DNA from: Acetobacter estunensis
GTDB taxonomy: Bacteria; Pseudomonadota; Alphaproteobacteria; Acetobacterales; Acetobacteraceae
NCBI RefSeq assembly: GCF_019083805.1
Contig: NZ_JAHRDV010000011.1
Location: 1 to 64,000 of the forward strand
DNA: 64,000 bases
Direction of reading: 5' to 3'
This document shows, one piece after another, positions 8,034-17,280 of this stretch. Every line of letters starts with the position of its first letter. Positions within the stretch are counted from its first letter, which is position 1. Below the pieces are notes generated by a model. That model saw nothing but the letters and a program-made list of their open reading frames with translations. It did not search any database and was not told where the DNA came from. Position numbers and translations under genes: made by a program.

Positions 8034-10274
8034 TCAGGAGCGTGTGCGACCCTTCGCGGCGCCCGGCTTACCGCCACGCCCGCGACCACGCTTCGCGTCC
8101 GGATCATAGCCACCGCCGCCCGGCCCGAGCGGTGTGGGTGTCGTGTTGCGCTTACGTCCCGGGCCTCCACCCTGACGCGGCGCTGTTGGCGGTGGCGGCT
8201 CGATGCCGAGTTGCAGCGCCTCCAGCCGTTTCACCTCGTCGCGCAGACGCGCCGCCGTCTCGAACTCCAGATCGGCCGCAGCAGCGCGCATCTTCTTTTC
8301 CAGTTCCGCAATCGTGGCATCCAGATTTTTGCCCACGAACTCGTCGGCTTCCGCGCCTTCCGTCGGTGTGACGGTGACGTAGTCCTGCTCGAACACGGAG
8401 CCGACGATGTTGCCGATCTGCTTGCGCACGCTCTGCGGCGTGATGCCGTGCGCCTCGTTCCACGCGGACTGTTTTTCACGCCGCCGCGCGGTTTCCTCGA
8501 TGGCGTATTTCAGGCTGTCGGTCATGCGGTCGGCATAGAGCAGCACGCGGCCGTCCACATTTCGCGCCGCACGTCCGATGGTCTGGATCAGTGACGTGCG
8601 TGAACGCAGGAAACCTTCCTTGTCCGCATCCAGAATGGCGACGAGCGAACATTCGGGAATATCCAGTCCCTCACGCAGCAGATTGATGCCGATCAGCACA
8701 TCGAACGCGCCCAGTCGCAGGTCACGAATGATCTCGATACGTTCCAGCGTGTCGATGTCCGAGTGCAGATAGCGCACACGGATACCGGCCTCATCCAGAT
8801 ATTCCGTCAGGTCTTCAGCCATACGCTTGGTCAGCACCGTGACCAGCACACGCCCACCTTTGCCGATGGTCTCGCGACACTCCGCCAGCAGGTCATCGAC
8901 CTGCCGTTCCACAGGGCGCACTTCCGTCACAGGATCGATCAACCCGGTCGGGCGGATTACCTGTTCGCTGAACGCGCCCTCGGTCCGCTCCATTTCCCAC
9001 GGTCCGGGCGTCGCGCTGACAAACAGACTCTGCGGGCGGTAAGCGTCCCACTCCCCAAACTTGAGCGGACGATTGTCGAGGCAGGATGGCAGACGAAAAC
9101 CGAACTCTGACAGCACGGATTTGCGCGCGTGATCCCCGCGCTCCATGCCGCCGATCTGCGGCACGGTGACGTGACTCTCATCGACAATCAGCAGCGCGTC
9201 TTCAGGCAGATATTCAAACAGCGTCGGCGGTGGTTCGCCCGGTTTGCGGCCCGAGAGATAGCGTGAATAGTTCTCGATCCCCTTACAGACGCCCGTCGTC
9301 TCCATCATTTCGAGATCGAACTGCGTGCGCTGTTGCAGCCGTTCGGCCTCCAGCAACTTGCCGTCCGTCACGAACTGGTCCAACCGGGTTTTCAGTTCCT
9401 GCTTGATACCGATGATGGCCTGATTGAGCGTCGGACGTGGTGTGACGTAATGGCTGTTGGCATACAGGCCGACTTCCGCCAGATCGGCGGTTTTCTCGCC
9501 CGTCAGCGGATCGAACTCAATAATCTGGTCGATCTCGTCCCCGAACAGGGAGATGCGCCACGCCCGATCCTCGTTCTGGGAAGGGAAGATATCGATGCTC
9601 TCGCCACGTACACGGAACGCGCCACGCGCGAACGCCGCGTCGTTGCGGCGATACTGCAACTCCACAAGCGCTTTAATGAGCCGGTCGCGGTCGATCTCGC
9701 CTCCCACTTCCAGCCGCACAACCATGCGTGAGTAGGTCTCGACCGAACCAATGCCGTAAATGCACGAGACAGACGCCACGATGATGACGTCATTGCGCTC
9801 CAGAAGCGCCTGCGTAGCGGCGTGGCGCATGCGGTCGATCTGTTCGTTGATCTGACTGTCTTTTTCGATATAGGTGTCCGAACGCGGCACATACGCTTCA
9901 GGCTGATAATAATCGTAGTAACTGACGAAGTATTCCACCGCATTTTCAGGGAAGAACTGCTTCATTTCTCCGTAAAGCTGCGCTGCAAGCGTCTTGTTGG
10001 GAGCAAGAATGAGCGTGGGTTTCTGCGTCGCCTCGATCACCTTGGCCATGGTGAAGGTCTTGCCCGAACCCGTCACGCCCAAGAGAACCTGATCGCGCTC
10101 TCCCTGCTCCACTCCCGCCACAAGTTCCTTAATGGCCTGCGGCTGATCTCCTGCGGGCTCGTATTCCGAGACCACCTTCATGCGGAACTTCTTCTCGCGC
10201 GGGGCAAGACGTTCGGGCTGGAACAGGAGAGCCGGCGTGCTGCCGGAAACGGGACGTGCGCTGGATGCCATCAT
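8034..10274 (-). CDS. uvrB: Excinuclease ABC subunit B
   Basis: DNA-damage-verification helicase of nucleotide excision repair; it receives DNA from UvrA and recruits UvrC. The Walker A motif GVTGSGKT is at residues ~66-73 of the 746-residue product. The beta-hairpin that clamps DNA ([12 protein letters not shown]) and the DESH helicase box are present, as is the C-terminal UVR motif ([24 protein letters not shown] region) that binds UvrC. The last ~50 residues are a Gly/Arg/Pro-rich tail. The family's usual start lies near [17 protein letters not shown] (residue 32), so the true start may be internal; ATG at 10274 is the longest choice. Confidence 0.97.
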   Translation of the reverse strand: MMASSARPVSGSTPALLFQPERLAPREKKFRMKVVSEYEPAGDQPQAIKELVAGVEQGERDQVLLGVTGSGKTFTMAKVIEATQKPTLILAPNKTLAAQLYGEMKQFFPENAVEYFVSYYDYYQPEAYVPRSDTYIEKDSQINEQIDRMRHAATQALLERNDVIIVASVSCIYGIGSVETYSRMVVRLEVGGEIDRDRLIKALVELQYRRNDAAFARGAFRVRGESIDIFPSQNEDRAWRISLFGDEIDQIIEFDPLTGEKTADLAEVGLYANSHYVTPRPTLNQAIIGIKQELKTRLDQFVTDGKLLEAERLQQRTQFDLEMMETTGVCKGIENYSRYLSGRKPGEPPPTLFEYLPEDALLIVDESHVTVPQIGGMERGDHARKSVLSEFGFRLPSCLDNRPLKFGEWDAYRPQSLFVSATPGPWEMERTEGAFSEQVIRPTGLIDPVTEVRPVERQVDDLLAECRETIGKGGRVLVTVLTKRMAEDLTEYLDEAGIRVRYLHSDIDTLERIEIIRDLRLGAFDVLIGINLLREGLDIPECSLVAILDADKEGFLRSRTSLIQTIGRAARNVDGRVLLYADRMTDSLKYAIEETARRREKQSAWNEAHGITPQSVRKQIGNIVGSVFEQDYVTVTPTEGAEADEFVGKNLDATIAELEKKMRAAAADLEFETAARLRDEVKRLEALQLGIEPPPPTAPRQGGGPGRKRNTTPTPLGPGGGGYDPDAKRGRGRGGKPGAAKGRTRS

Positions 10275-10316
10275 TCTGAAATGGCGTGTCGAAGGTCAGA
10301 CCGCAAGAGCGGCAGC

Positions 10317-10347
10317 CCGTCCGGATGGCATAAAGCCACCCGGACGG
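10317..10347 (-). terminator. Strong stem-loop just after rne
   Basis: CCGTCCGG (10317-10324) pairs with CCGGACGG (10340-10347), and the stem continues inside with TGGC/GCCA after one mismatch, leaving a 5-nt loop. It starts 9 nt beyond the rne stop. There is no T-run, so it may act as a 3'-end stabiliser or a Rho-dependent end rather than a classic intrinsic terminator. Confidence 0.5.
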
Positions 10348-10356
10348 TGCAGTCGA

Positions 10357-13131
10357 TCAGCGGCGCCACCACCCTGCACGCGGGGCCGCGGGCGGCGCAT
10401 CATCTTCGATCACGGTCGGCTCGACCATGATGACCGGCTTGCGCTCATTGCCTTTGTCCATTTTGGAACCAGCCTTAGCTTTCGCCTCAACAGGCTTTTC
10501 CGCCGGCACGGAAGCCTCCTCAGCCGGACTTACCTCCGCTTCCGGTTCCGCGGCCTTACGCCGGGTGCGCGTGCGGCGACGCGGCTTTGCAGGCTCTTCC
10601 TCCTCCGGTGCAGGAGCGGCCTCTTCCGATGTCGTCACGTCCGCTTTAACGGCAGGTGTCTCCTCACTGGGAGCAACCGCCTCCTCTGCTGCCGGACGGC
10701 GACGGCGGCCGCGCCCACGACCCCGTGACGGCTTTTCCTCCGTTGCTTCGGCTTCAGGTGCCATCACACTGGTTTCCGCAACTGTAGCAATTGCCTCATC
10801 CGGCTCGGCCACAAGGTCCGTGCCGGCGGGTGCGGACACCGCGCCGCGATCGGCCTGAAGGTCTGCCTGCTCCATGATATCAAAGATATCGAAGCTGCCT
10901 CCAAACGGATCGGCCGGTGTCGGACCACGCCATTCGCGCGCTGCCGGAGCAGGGGCCGCCCGCGGGGTCGGCGCAGGCGCTGCTGCCTGTGCTGGCGCAG
11001 AGGCCACCTGCCGGTCCGTCTGCGGAACCTTCCGCGAGTGACGGGTGCGCGTGCGTCCCGGCACAAGATTTTCTTCCGCAGCCTCTTCGGACACCGGTGC
11101 AGAAGGCCGCCCGTTCACGGCAGCGGCAGCACCATCGGCGTTACCGTTGGTCTCAGCGGCGATGCCATTTTCTTCGCGCTGCCCGTTTCCGTTGCCACGA
11201 CGGCGACGGCGGCGACGGCGGCGACGCACGCCATTCTCGCCCTCATCCTGCGTTTCCACCGGCGCTTCATCGCCATTACCGGTTTCCCGCGCCGTTTCTG
11301 GCGGTGTGTCGGAAATGGCGATCACACGACGGTTCGTGGCTTCATCCTCAACAACTGGCGTCACATCGTTGTTGGACGTTTCCGGCTCAACCCGCAGATC
11401 GCTGGTGACGGTCGCGGGCTCCGGCGCGTCACGACGAACCGTCTGCGCACGCCGTCGCTCAATGCGTATCTCGGGAGGAGGGAGCGTCGCATCGGCCGTG
11501 AAGATCACGGTCATGTGGTGCCGCCGCTCGATGGAATCGAGCCAGTCGCGCTTGTTGTTGAGGATGTAGAGAGCGATCTCGGCCGCGACATGGACGTTGA
11601 TTTCGGCCGCGCGGCGATTGCCCCCCTCTTCCTCGATGGCGCGCAGGACATGCAGCGCCGAGCTTTCGATCCCGCGCACGATGCCGGTGCCCTGACAGTG
11701 CGGACACATGGCAAAGGCGGATTCCGCAACGGACGGGCGCAGCCGCTGACGCGACATCTCCAGCAGACCGAAATGCGAGATTCCGCCCACCTGAATACGC
11801 GCGCGATCATTGCGCAGCGCGTCCTTCAGACGGCGCTCCACCTGCGTATTGTGGCGGCGGGACTCCATGTCGATGAAGTCGATGACGATCAGACCGGCCA
11901 GATCGCGCAGACGCAACTGGCGAGCCACTTCATCGGCGGCCTCCAGATTGGTGCGGACCGCCGTTTCCTCGATGTTTCGCTCACGCGTCGCGCGGCCCGA
12001 GTTCACATCGATGGAAACCAGCGCTTCGGTCTGGTTGATGACGAGATAGCCACCGGATTTGAGCTGCACCGTGGGCGAGAGCATCGCATCCAGCAGCCCC
12101 TCCACATGGTAGTGGCTGAACAGCGGCTGGCTTTCCTTGCGCCACAGGCGGACCTTGCCCGCATTCTGCGGCATGAGCATCCGCATGAAGTCGCGCGCGC
12201 CACGCCACGCCGGCTCACCATCGACGATGATTTCCTCGATGTCGCGACTGTACACATCACGAATGGCGCGCTTGACGAGGCTCGCCTCCTCGTAAATCAG
12301 CGCCGGAGCGACGGATTTCAGTGTGTGCTCGCGAATTTCATCCCACAGATGCAGGAGATACTCGCAATCTCGCATGACTTCCGGACGCGGACGCTGAGCG
12401 CCGGCGGTCCGCACGATCATGGCCATGCCGCGCGGAAGCTGAAGCTCGGAAATAATGTCGCGCAGGCGCTTGCGGTCGTTGACCGACGTGATCTTGCGCG
12501 ACACGCCGCCACCACGCAGCGCGTTGGGCATCAGCACACAGTAACGCCCCGCCAGCGAGACATAAGTGGTCAGGGCCGCGCCCTTGTTGCCGCGCTCTTC
12601 CTTGACCACCTGCACCAGCAGAATCTGTCGGCGACGAATGACTTCCTGAATCTTGTAGCTGCGCAGGAAGCGGGCCATGCGCTTCTGGACGAGGGCTTCT
12701 TCACCCGTATCCGTCTCACCCCCCACGCTTTCGGGGGCGCTGTCCTTGGCCTCGGTCGCGCCATTGTCGTCCGCGACTGTCTCGTCCGCCACGTCGCTCT
12801 CACCTTCCGCTGCCGTATCCTCCTCGGACTCGGCGCTTTCGGCGTCTTCTTCCTGCAGCGCGAGGAGCTTCTCGCGATCCGCGACGGGGATCTGATAGTA
12901 ATCAGGATGGATTTCGCTGAAGGCGAGGAAACCGTGGCGGTTGCCGCCGTAATCGACGAACGCGGCCTGCAGGCTCGGCTCGACGCGGATTACCTTGGCA
13001 AGATAGATATTGCCCTTGAGCTGCTTCCGGTTGGAGGCCTCGACGTCGTAATCGTCAAGACGGTTTCCGTCCATCACGACGACGCGCGTTTCTTCCGCGT
13101 GTGTCGCATCTATCAGCATGCGTTTGGTCAT
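10357..13131 (-). CDS. rne: Ribonuclease E
   Basis: Endoribonuclease of the RNA degradosome, handling mRNA decay and rRNA/tRNA processing. From the ATG at 13131 (GGAG 11 nt upstream) it has 924 residues; an earlier in-frame start would add 57 atypical residues and is rejected. The N-terminal S1 domain is interrupted by a long acidic insertion (Glu/Asp/Ala-rich, about residues 95-160), as seen in many alphaproteobacterial enzymes. The catalytic core has the VSIDVNSGR and VIDFIDM Asp motifs, and the CPHC zinc link follows. The C-terminal half is low-complexity with an Arg-rich block and ends in AGWWRR, the tail that in Caulobacter binds PNPase. It is transcribed divergently from the amidase gene. 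Confidence 0.95.
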   Translation of the reverse strand: MTKRMLIDATHAEETRVVVMDGNRLDDYDVEASNRKQLKGNIYLAKVIRVEPSLQAAFVDYGGNRHGFLAFSEIHPDYYQIPVADREKLLALQEEDAESAESEEDTAAEGESDVADETVADDNGATEAKDSAPESVGGETDTGEEALVQKRMARFLRSYKIQEVIRRRQILLVQVVKEERGNKGAALTTYVSLAGRYCVLMPNALRGGGVSRKITSVNDRKRLRDIISELQLPRGMAMIVRTAGAQRPRPEVMRDCEYLLHLWDEIREHTLKSVAPALIYEEASLVKRAIRDVYSRDIEEIIVDGEPAWRGARDFMRMLMPQNAGKVRLWRKESQPLFSHYHVEGLLDAMLSPTVQLKSGGYLVINQTEALVSIDVNSGRATRERNIEETAVRTNLEAADEVARQLRLRDLAGLIVIDFIDMESRRHNTQVERRLKDALRNDRARIQVGGISHFGLLEMSRQRLRPSVAESAFAMCPHCQGTGIVRGIESSALHVLRAIEEEGGNRRAAEINVHVAAEIALYILNNKRDWLDSIERRHHMTVIFTADATLPPPEIRIERRRAQTVRRDAPEPATVTSDLRVEPETSNNDVTPVVEDEATNRRVIAISDTPPETARETGNGDEAPVETQDEGENGVRRRRRRRRRRGNGNGQREENGIAAETNGNADGAAAAVNGRPSAPVSEEAAEENLVPGRTRTRHSRKVPQTDRQVASAPAQAAAPAPTPRAAPAPAAREWRGPTPADPFGGSFDIFDIMEQADLQADRGAVSAPAGTDLVAEPDEAIATVAETSVMAPEAEATEEKPSRGRGRGRRRRPAAEEAVAPSEETPAVKADVTTSEEAAPAPEEEEPAKPRRRTRTRRKAAEPEAEVSPAEEASVPAEKPVEAKAKAGSKMDKGNERKPVIMVEPTVIEDDAPPAAPRAGWWRR

Positions 13132-13621
13132 TAAGGAAAAAACTCCGGCGCCCCGGCGTTCGTCCAGCCGGGCGCAGCCGGACCCAGACGGTCCGGGCGC
13201 CACGCGGGAACGCTGCGGGCGAATTGATGGCTTGATCCGGGGAGATGAGCGCACACCGCAGCGCGACAGGGCACAGGCTGAATGAGGGGGACATGACAGC
13301 AAAACGGGCCGGACCTGACTGGCCTGCCTTCGCTTTCTGTCGTGTCGCCGTAACTGCTCTCATCCGTCCCTGTCGATCAAGCGTAGGTGGCGCTCCGTCC
13401 GCAGCGCGCCCGCGTCCCTGACTTGAGGCAACACGGCCACGGCTCCGCCCGGGCGACGTGGACGGTCGTCTTCGGACGGACCACGTTGTAGCGAACATGG
13501 AGCAAAGAGTCGCGCCGCGCAAGCGCCCACAGCCAGAGTGCGTTGGAGAGCAAAGCGTTAATGACTTGCAACCGACTGCATGTCAGGATGCGCCCGCAGG
13601 ATCTGGCAACAGGATGAGGTC
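13132..13621 (-). promoter_or_regulatory. Long rne leader and divergent promoter region
   Basis: About 490 nt separate the rne start from the amidase start. No convincing gene lies here: the short open frames are unrelated to any family I know. The region is GC-rich with several inverted repeats (for example CCGGCGccccGGCGttcg close to the rne start). Long structured 5' leaders that let RNase E control its own message are known in other bacteria, so this is probably the rne 5' UTR plus the amidase promoter. I cannot fix the transcription starts. Confidence 0.45.
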
Positions 13622-14602
13622 ATGACGCGGAAGCCGAAAGCGGACAGCGCGAAAGAACATATCGCCGCGCCATCGCGGGCGGTTTTCCGACAAGGAAACG
13701 TGACACAGACCGCAGGACCGCTTCCCTCGGACGGGACCGATGGGTTGCTCTACAGCACCACACAGCGCCGCCATCTCCTGCTCGCCGGATTGGCCACACC
13801 GCTTATCAGCGCCTCCGCCCTTGCCCGCGCGCCAACACATACAGCAAAGAAAAGTGCGCCCCACCACCACGCGCTGGCTGCTCCCGCCATCATCCGCGGA
13901 GCGGCCCCTCTGCCGCCGCTGGTCATGCTCGACCCCGGCCATGGGGGAAAAGACCCCGGCGCCATCGGCCTGTCGGGCACGTATGAAAAACACGTCTCGG
14001 AAGCCGCCGCTGCCGAACTGGAGCGGCAACTGCTCTCATCAGGGCGCTACCGTGTGGCCATGACCCGCACGGCGGATCGCTTCATCCCGCTCGAAGGACG
14101 TGTGGAGATGGCCCAAAACCGCAAGGCCGCGCTCTTCATTTCCATGCATGCGGACGCCCTGCACGACCCTTCGGTACGTGGAGCGAGCGTCTATACGCTG
14201 GCCAACACCGCGTCCGACGCCCAGACCGCCACTATTGCCAGCAGCGAGAACAGCGCCGACCTGTTCGGTGGTCCGCATGTCCACGCCACGTCCCCCGAAG
14301 TGCAGAAAATCCTCGCCAGCCTCGTTTCGGAAGAAACACGGCGCGGCTCGGCACACATGGCCAACGCCGTCGTCTCCTCCTTCCGTCAGCGCGTGGCTCT
14401 GCTGCAACATCCCAATCGTCACGCTGCTTTCGTCGTGCTCAAGGCCGCCGACATTCCCTCCGTACTTGTGGAAATGGGCTTCATGTCCAACCGCCAAGAC
14501 GAGGCAGCTCTCCGGCAGGCCGGGCACCGCGCCATGGTGGCAGGGGCAATGCGTGACGCCATCGATCGCTACTTCGCAGCCTCCGGGCCCGGTATCGGCT
14601 GA
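13622..14602 (+). CDS. N-acetylmuramoyl-L-alanine amidase (AmiC-type), Tat-exported
   Basis: Zinc amidase that cuts the bond between MurNAc and the stem peptide during cell separation. From the ATG at 13622 (site GGATGAGG) it has 326 residues. A Tat-like signal lies at about residues 49-70: Arg-Arg at 49-50, then HLLLAGLATPLISASALARA. The Amidase_3 domain starts with VMLDPGHGGKDPGAIG (zinc His in DPGHGG, residues 104-109), followed by the second ligand region around EKHVSE and the SMHAD His, and closes with VLVEMGFMSN. Tat export is usual for AmiA/AmiC. No LysM or AMIN domain is visible, so it is a minimal form. The divergent pairing with rne occurs in related genomes. Confidence 0.9.
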   Translation: MTRKPKADSAKEHIAAPSRAVFRQGNVTQTAGPLPSDGTDGLLYSTTQRRHLLLAGLATPLISASALARAPTHTAKKSAPHHHALAAPAIIRGAAPLPPLVMLDPGHGGKDPGAIGLSGTYEKHVSEAAAAELERQLLSSGRYRVAMTRTADRFIPLEGRVEMAQNRKAALFISMHADALHDPSVRGASVYTLANTASDAQTATIASSENSADLFGGPHVHATSPEVQKILASLVSEETRRGSAHMANAVVSSFRQRVALLQHPNRHAAFVVLKAADIPSVLVEMGFMSNRQDEAALRQAGHRAMVAGAMRDAIDRYFAASGPGIG

Positions 14603-14646
14603 GATTTTGTGGCCTATGTTTTCCTTCCAATCCGGACAAAGAGTGA

Positions 14647-15117
14647 ATGACCCGAGTCAAAGGTTTCTTCCTGCGCGTGCTGCCCGCACTGGCCGCATTT
14701 GCGCTTGCGCCCACCCTTCCCGCTCAGGCGCGCGAGGTTGCGGCAAGCTGTGACAACGCGAGCTTTCTCGCCGCGCAATCCGACTTCGAGAATGGCGGCG
14801 CGCATGGCGACAGGGCCGTACATATCTGCGGCCGGGTGATCGCCGTCTCGCCTCGCGCACACCGCACCCGCAGCGGCGTGCATGGCTATTTCTATGTCGA
14901 TGTCGGACAGGGCGTGTCGATCCGCATCGTCTCCAATCTCGATGAGATGAACGCCCCCGCGTGGCCGTGGGTCCACAAGGGTGACGAAGCCGATGTGATC
15001 GGGCGTTACTACTACGACTCTCCGCGCCGTCAGGGCATCGACTGGACCCATCGCGGCACGAGCCGCAAATGGGATGTGCCGGGCTCCATTACCGTGAACG
15101 GCAATCGCTACGAGTGA
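14647..15117 (+). CDS. DUF3465-family secreted protein
   Basis: A 156-residue protein with a signal peptide (VKGFFLRVLPALAAFALA, cleavage after AQA near residue 28). The mature part matches the DUF3465 pattern: a strand ICGRVIAVSPRAHRTRSG, then HGYFYVDVGQG, and the family's near-terminal Trp-Thr-His element (IDWTHRG) ending in GSITVNGNRYE. Two cysteines (about 36 and 60) could form a disulfide. The family resembles a small OB-fold domain of unknown role. It sits 44 nt after the amidase gene on the same strand and is closed by a clear terminator. Confidence 0.7.
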   Translation: MTRVKGFFLRVLPALAAFALAPTLPAQAREVAASCDNASFLAAQSDFENGGAHGDRAVHICGRVIAVSPRAHRTRSGVHGYFYVDVGQGVSIRIVSNLDEMNAPAWPWVHKGDEADVIGRYYYDSPRRQGIDWTHRGTSRKWDVPGSITVNGNRYE

Positions 15118-15124
15118 CGGAACG

Positions 15125-15156
15125 GGCCTTCATTTCAACAGGATGAAGGCCTTTTT
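15125..15156 (+). terminator. Intrinsic terminator of the amidase/DUF3465 unit
   Basis: A perfect 9-bp stem, GGCCTTCAT (15125-15133) with ATGAAGGCC (15143-15151), and a 9-nt loop, followed by TTTTT on the + strand. It is 8 nt after the DUF3465 stop. The opposite strand lacks a T-run, so it acts on the + strand. Confidence 0.9.
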
Positions 15157-15160
15157 ACTT

Positions 15161-15658
15161 TCAGCCGCTCTTCGTACTCTGTTTTACCGTGCGCGGGAGC
15201 GGCCCCTCCAGACGCAGCGTGTTCCACGACAGAAAACAGTCACATAGGAACGTGCCGAGAGACGCCACCGTGCACAGCAGCGCGGCCCCGAACAATCCCA
15301 CCAGCCACAACGCGATCGAAGCGTCCCGCACGCTGCCAAGAAACAGAACGAAGGCCGCGCCGCAGGTCATGGCCCCGGCCATCCCGCCGAACATGATGGC
15401 AATGTCGAGCACCATCGTGCGCTTGGTCAGACGTTCCACATAACTCACCAGATGCTTGTGCGAGGCCTCATCGCTCTCATCGCCCAACAGATCCGAAGCT
15501 TTCTCAATCTGGTCCGCCACCCGTGCAGAGCGCGTGTTGAGCAGATTCAGCAGCGTGCCGACACCTGAGAGCATGAAAACCGGGGTCAGCGCGGTTTCGA
15601 TGAGATGCGCGACATCACCGGCTGAATCGGACGCAAGAGCAGAGAGAGGAAGAGCCAT
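15161..15658 (-). CDS. DUF2721-family membrane protein
   Basis: A 165-residue protein from the ATG at 15658. The family's typical opening is seen: a short N-terminus, then HLIETALTPVFMLSGVGTLLNLLNTRSARVADQIEK, followed by a charged cytoplasmic loop, a re-entrant YVERLTKRTMVLDIAIMFGGMAGAMTCGAAFVLFL pair of helices, and a last hydrophobic helix. Three transmembrane segments are expected. Longer in-frame extension into the eutA region (to 16138) is rejected since it lies over eutA. Ribosome site weak. Function unknown; it converges on the DUF3465 gene. Confidence 0.75.
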   Translation of the reverse strand: MALPLSALASDSAGDVAHLIETALTPVFMLSGVGTLLNLLNTRSARVADQIEKASDLLGDESDEASHKHLVSYVERLTKRTMVLDIAIMFGGMAGAMTCGAAFVLFLGSVRDASIALWLVGLFGAALLCTVASLGTFLCDCFLSWNTLRLEGPLPRTVKQSTKSG

Positions 15659-15808
15659 GAACCACGCGAACTGTTCTGAAGGGAGCGGACTTCCTACCCC
15701 ACTGCCATCGGGAAGTTCAAATCCGGTCAACGCTGCGCCCTGTTTAATGTTGCGATTACGAAACGGTACCCTTACCCTCCCTTCTGACAGGGAGATGAGA
15801 CGCAGGCC

Positions 15809-17266
15809 ATGCACCCAGACAGCGCACGAAGGACGCCTTCGGGCGAAACCGTGCTGCTCGCCGGATTCGATTTCGGCTCGACCACATGCAGCGCCATGGC
15901 TGCGCGCGCCCGGTTGGATCTCAACTGCGTCACTGGCCGCATGGAGTTCGGCCAACCCGATATCTTCTATCGTTCGGAACCGCGCTTTACGCCCTTTCAG
16001 GACGACAGCCGCCTCGATCTCAACGCCGTCTCCAATCTGCTCGATCTGTGGCTGACTGAAGGCAACATAGACCCAACCATTCTGTTTTCCGGCGGCGCCA
16101 TCGTGACCGGGCTGGCGGCGGAGCGCGACAACGCCCACGCCCTGACGGAACTGGTCGAACGCCGTATCGGAAACATGGTCATGGCCACAGCCCGTGACCC
16201 GGTGCTGGAATCATGGCTCGCCTTCATGGGCAGTTGTGCGGATCTCGTGCGACCCGGTGAGCCGCCGGTGCTCAATCTCGATATAGGAGGCGGCACCACC
16301 AACGCCGCGCTGGGCGTGGAAGGCCAGGTCATCGCGGCTGGATGCCACTTCATCGGTGCGCGCCATCTGCAATTCGCACCAGATGGCGAAACGCTGAGGG
16401 GCTTCTCGGAGTTTGGTCAGGCTCTGCTGTCCCATCTCGGTCTTTCTCACAGCCCCGGCGAACGCATGGAGCCGGATGCGATCGCACGTGTGATCGCATG
16501 GTACGTGCAGGCACTCGAAGCCATCGCTCAAGGCCAGCGTGAGATTTTTCGCGAATCCTACGGTCGCATGCACGAACAGGTGCCATTCACACCTGCTCTA
16601 CCCTCACCACCCCGCATCACATTTTCGGGCGGCGTGGGCGAGATGATCTATGCCGCACTCGACGGCACCCCCCTGCCTCCTCGTTCTCTCTATGGCGATC
16701 TGGGCACCGATCTGGCGCGCGCAATCATGGCCTCGCCGCTTCTGTCACGCGATCTACGGACGACTGTTCCCCGCAACCGGGGCCGTGCCACCGTATGCGG
16801 CCTGACCGTGCATGGAACCGATATTTCCGGCTCCACCGTCTTTCTGTCCCCTCAGAGCCACCTACCGTTGCGCGACCTGCCCGTGCTGGCCTGCGTGGAT
16901 TTCGAGACGACACCCCGGCGTCTTGCCGACGTCTTTGCCATGATTGCCCGCCACCCGGCCGGTGGCTGCCTGAGGCTCGACGGCCCCGCCCCGCCGACAC
17001 TGGCCCAGTTGCGGGATTTCGGTCGTCGTCTGGCCAATGTTTTCACAACCAGCGCTCTGCCACCCGAACTGCCCGTTGTGATCCTGACCAACCGCAATAT
17101 CGGCCGCACGCTGGGCAACTACGCCACACGATGGCGCACGCTGCCCGTCAACCTGATCGTGCTGGATGAAGTTCCGGGCCGTGACGCCCGCTTCGTCCGC
17201 GTAGGCCGCCCCCGCAACACCGTCCTGCCCGTGTCTTTTTACGGCATGAATCACCCACTCGGTTGA
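15809..17266 (+). CDS. eutA: Ethanolamine ammonia-lyase reactivating factor EutA
   Basis: ASKHA-fold ATPase that removes damaged B12 from ethanolamine ammonia-lyase so that fresh adenosylcobalamin can bind. The phosphate-binding motifs are DFGSTT (residues 21-26) and DIGGGTTN (158-165). The family's ILFSGGAIVTGLAAERDNA segment (about 91-108) and a later ITFSGGVGEMIY motif are clear. 485 residues is near the usual length. The gene is 14 nt upstream of the EutB-EutC fusion gene, as expected for a dedicated reactivase. The ATG at 15809 has only a distant GGAG. No microcompartment shell gene accompanies it. Confidence 0.9.
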   Translation: MHPDSARRTPSGETVLLAGFDFGSTTCSAMAARARLDLNCVTGRMEFGQPDIFYRSEPRFTPFQDDSRLDLNAVSNLLDLWLTEGNIDPTILFSGGAIVTGLAAERDNAHALTELVERRIGNMVMATARDPVLESWLAFMGSCADLVRPGEPPVLNLDIGGGTTNAALGVEGQVIAAGCHFIGARHLQFAPDGETLRGFSEFGQALLSHLGLSHSPGERMEPDAIARVIAWYVQALEAIAQGQREIFRESYGRMHEQVPFTPALPSPPRITFSGGVGEMIYAALDGTPLPPRSLYGDLGTDLARAIMASPLLSRDLRTTVPRNRGRATVCGLTVHGTDISGSTVFLSPQSHLPLRDLPVLACVDFETTPRRLADVFAMIARHPAGGCLRLDGPAPPTLAQLRDFGRRLANVFTTSALPPELPVVILTNRNIGRTLGNYATRWRTLPVNLIVLDEVPGRDARFVRVGRPRNTVLPVSFYGMNHPLG

Positions 17267-17280
17267 GAGGAACCATCACC

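Noticed and set aside
11038..13134. 698-codon + strand open frame opposite rne
   Set aside because: It mirrors the rne codons on the opposite strand; composition is shadow-like (Arg/His-rich) and no ribosome site or family motif is present.
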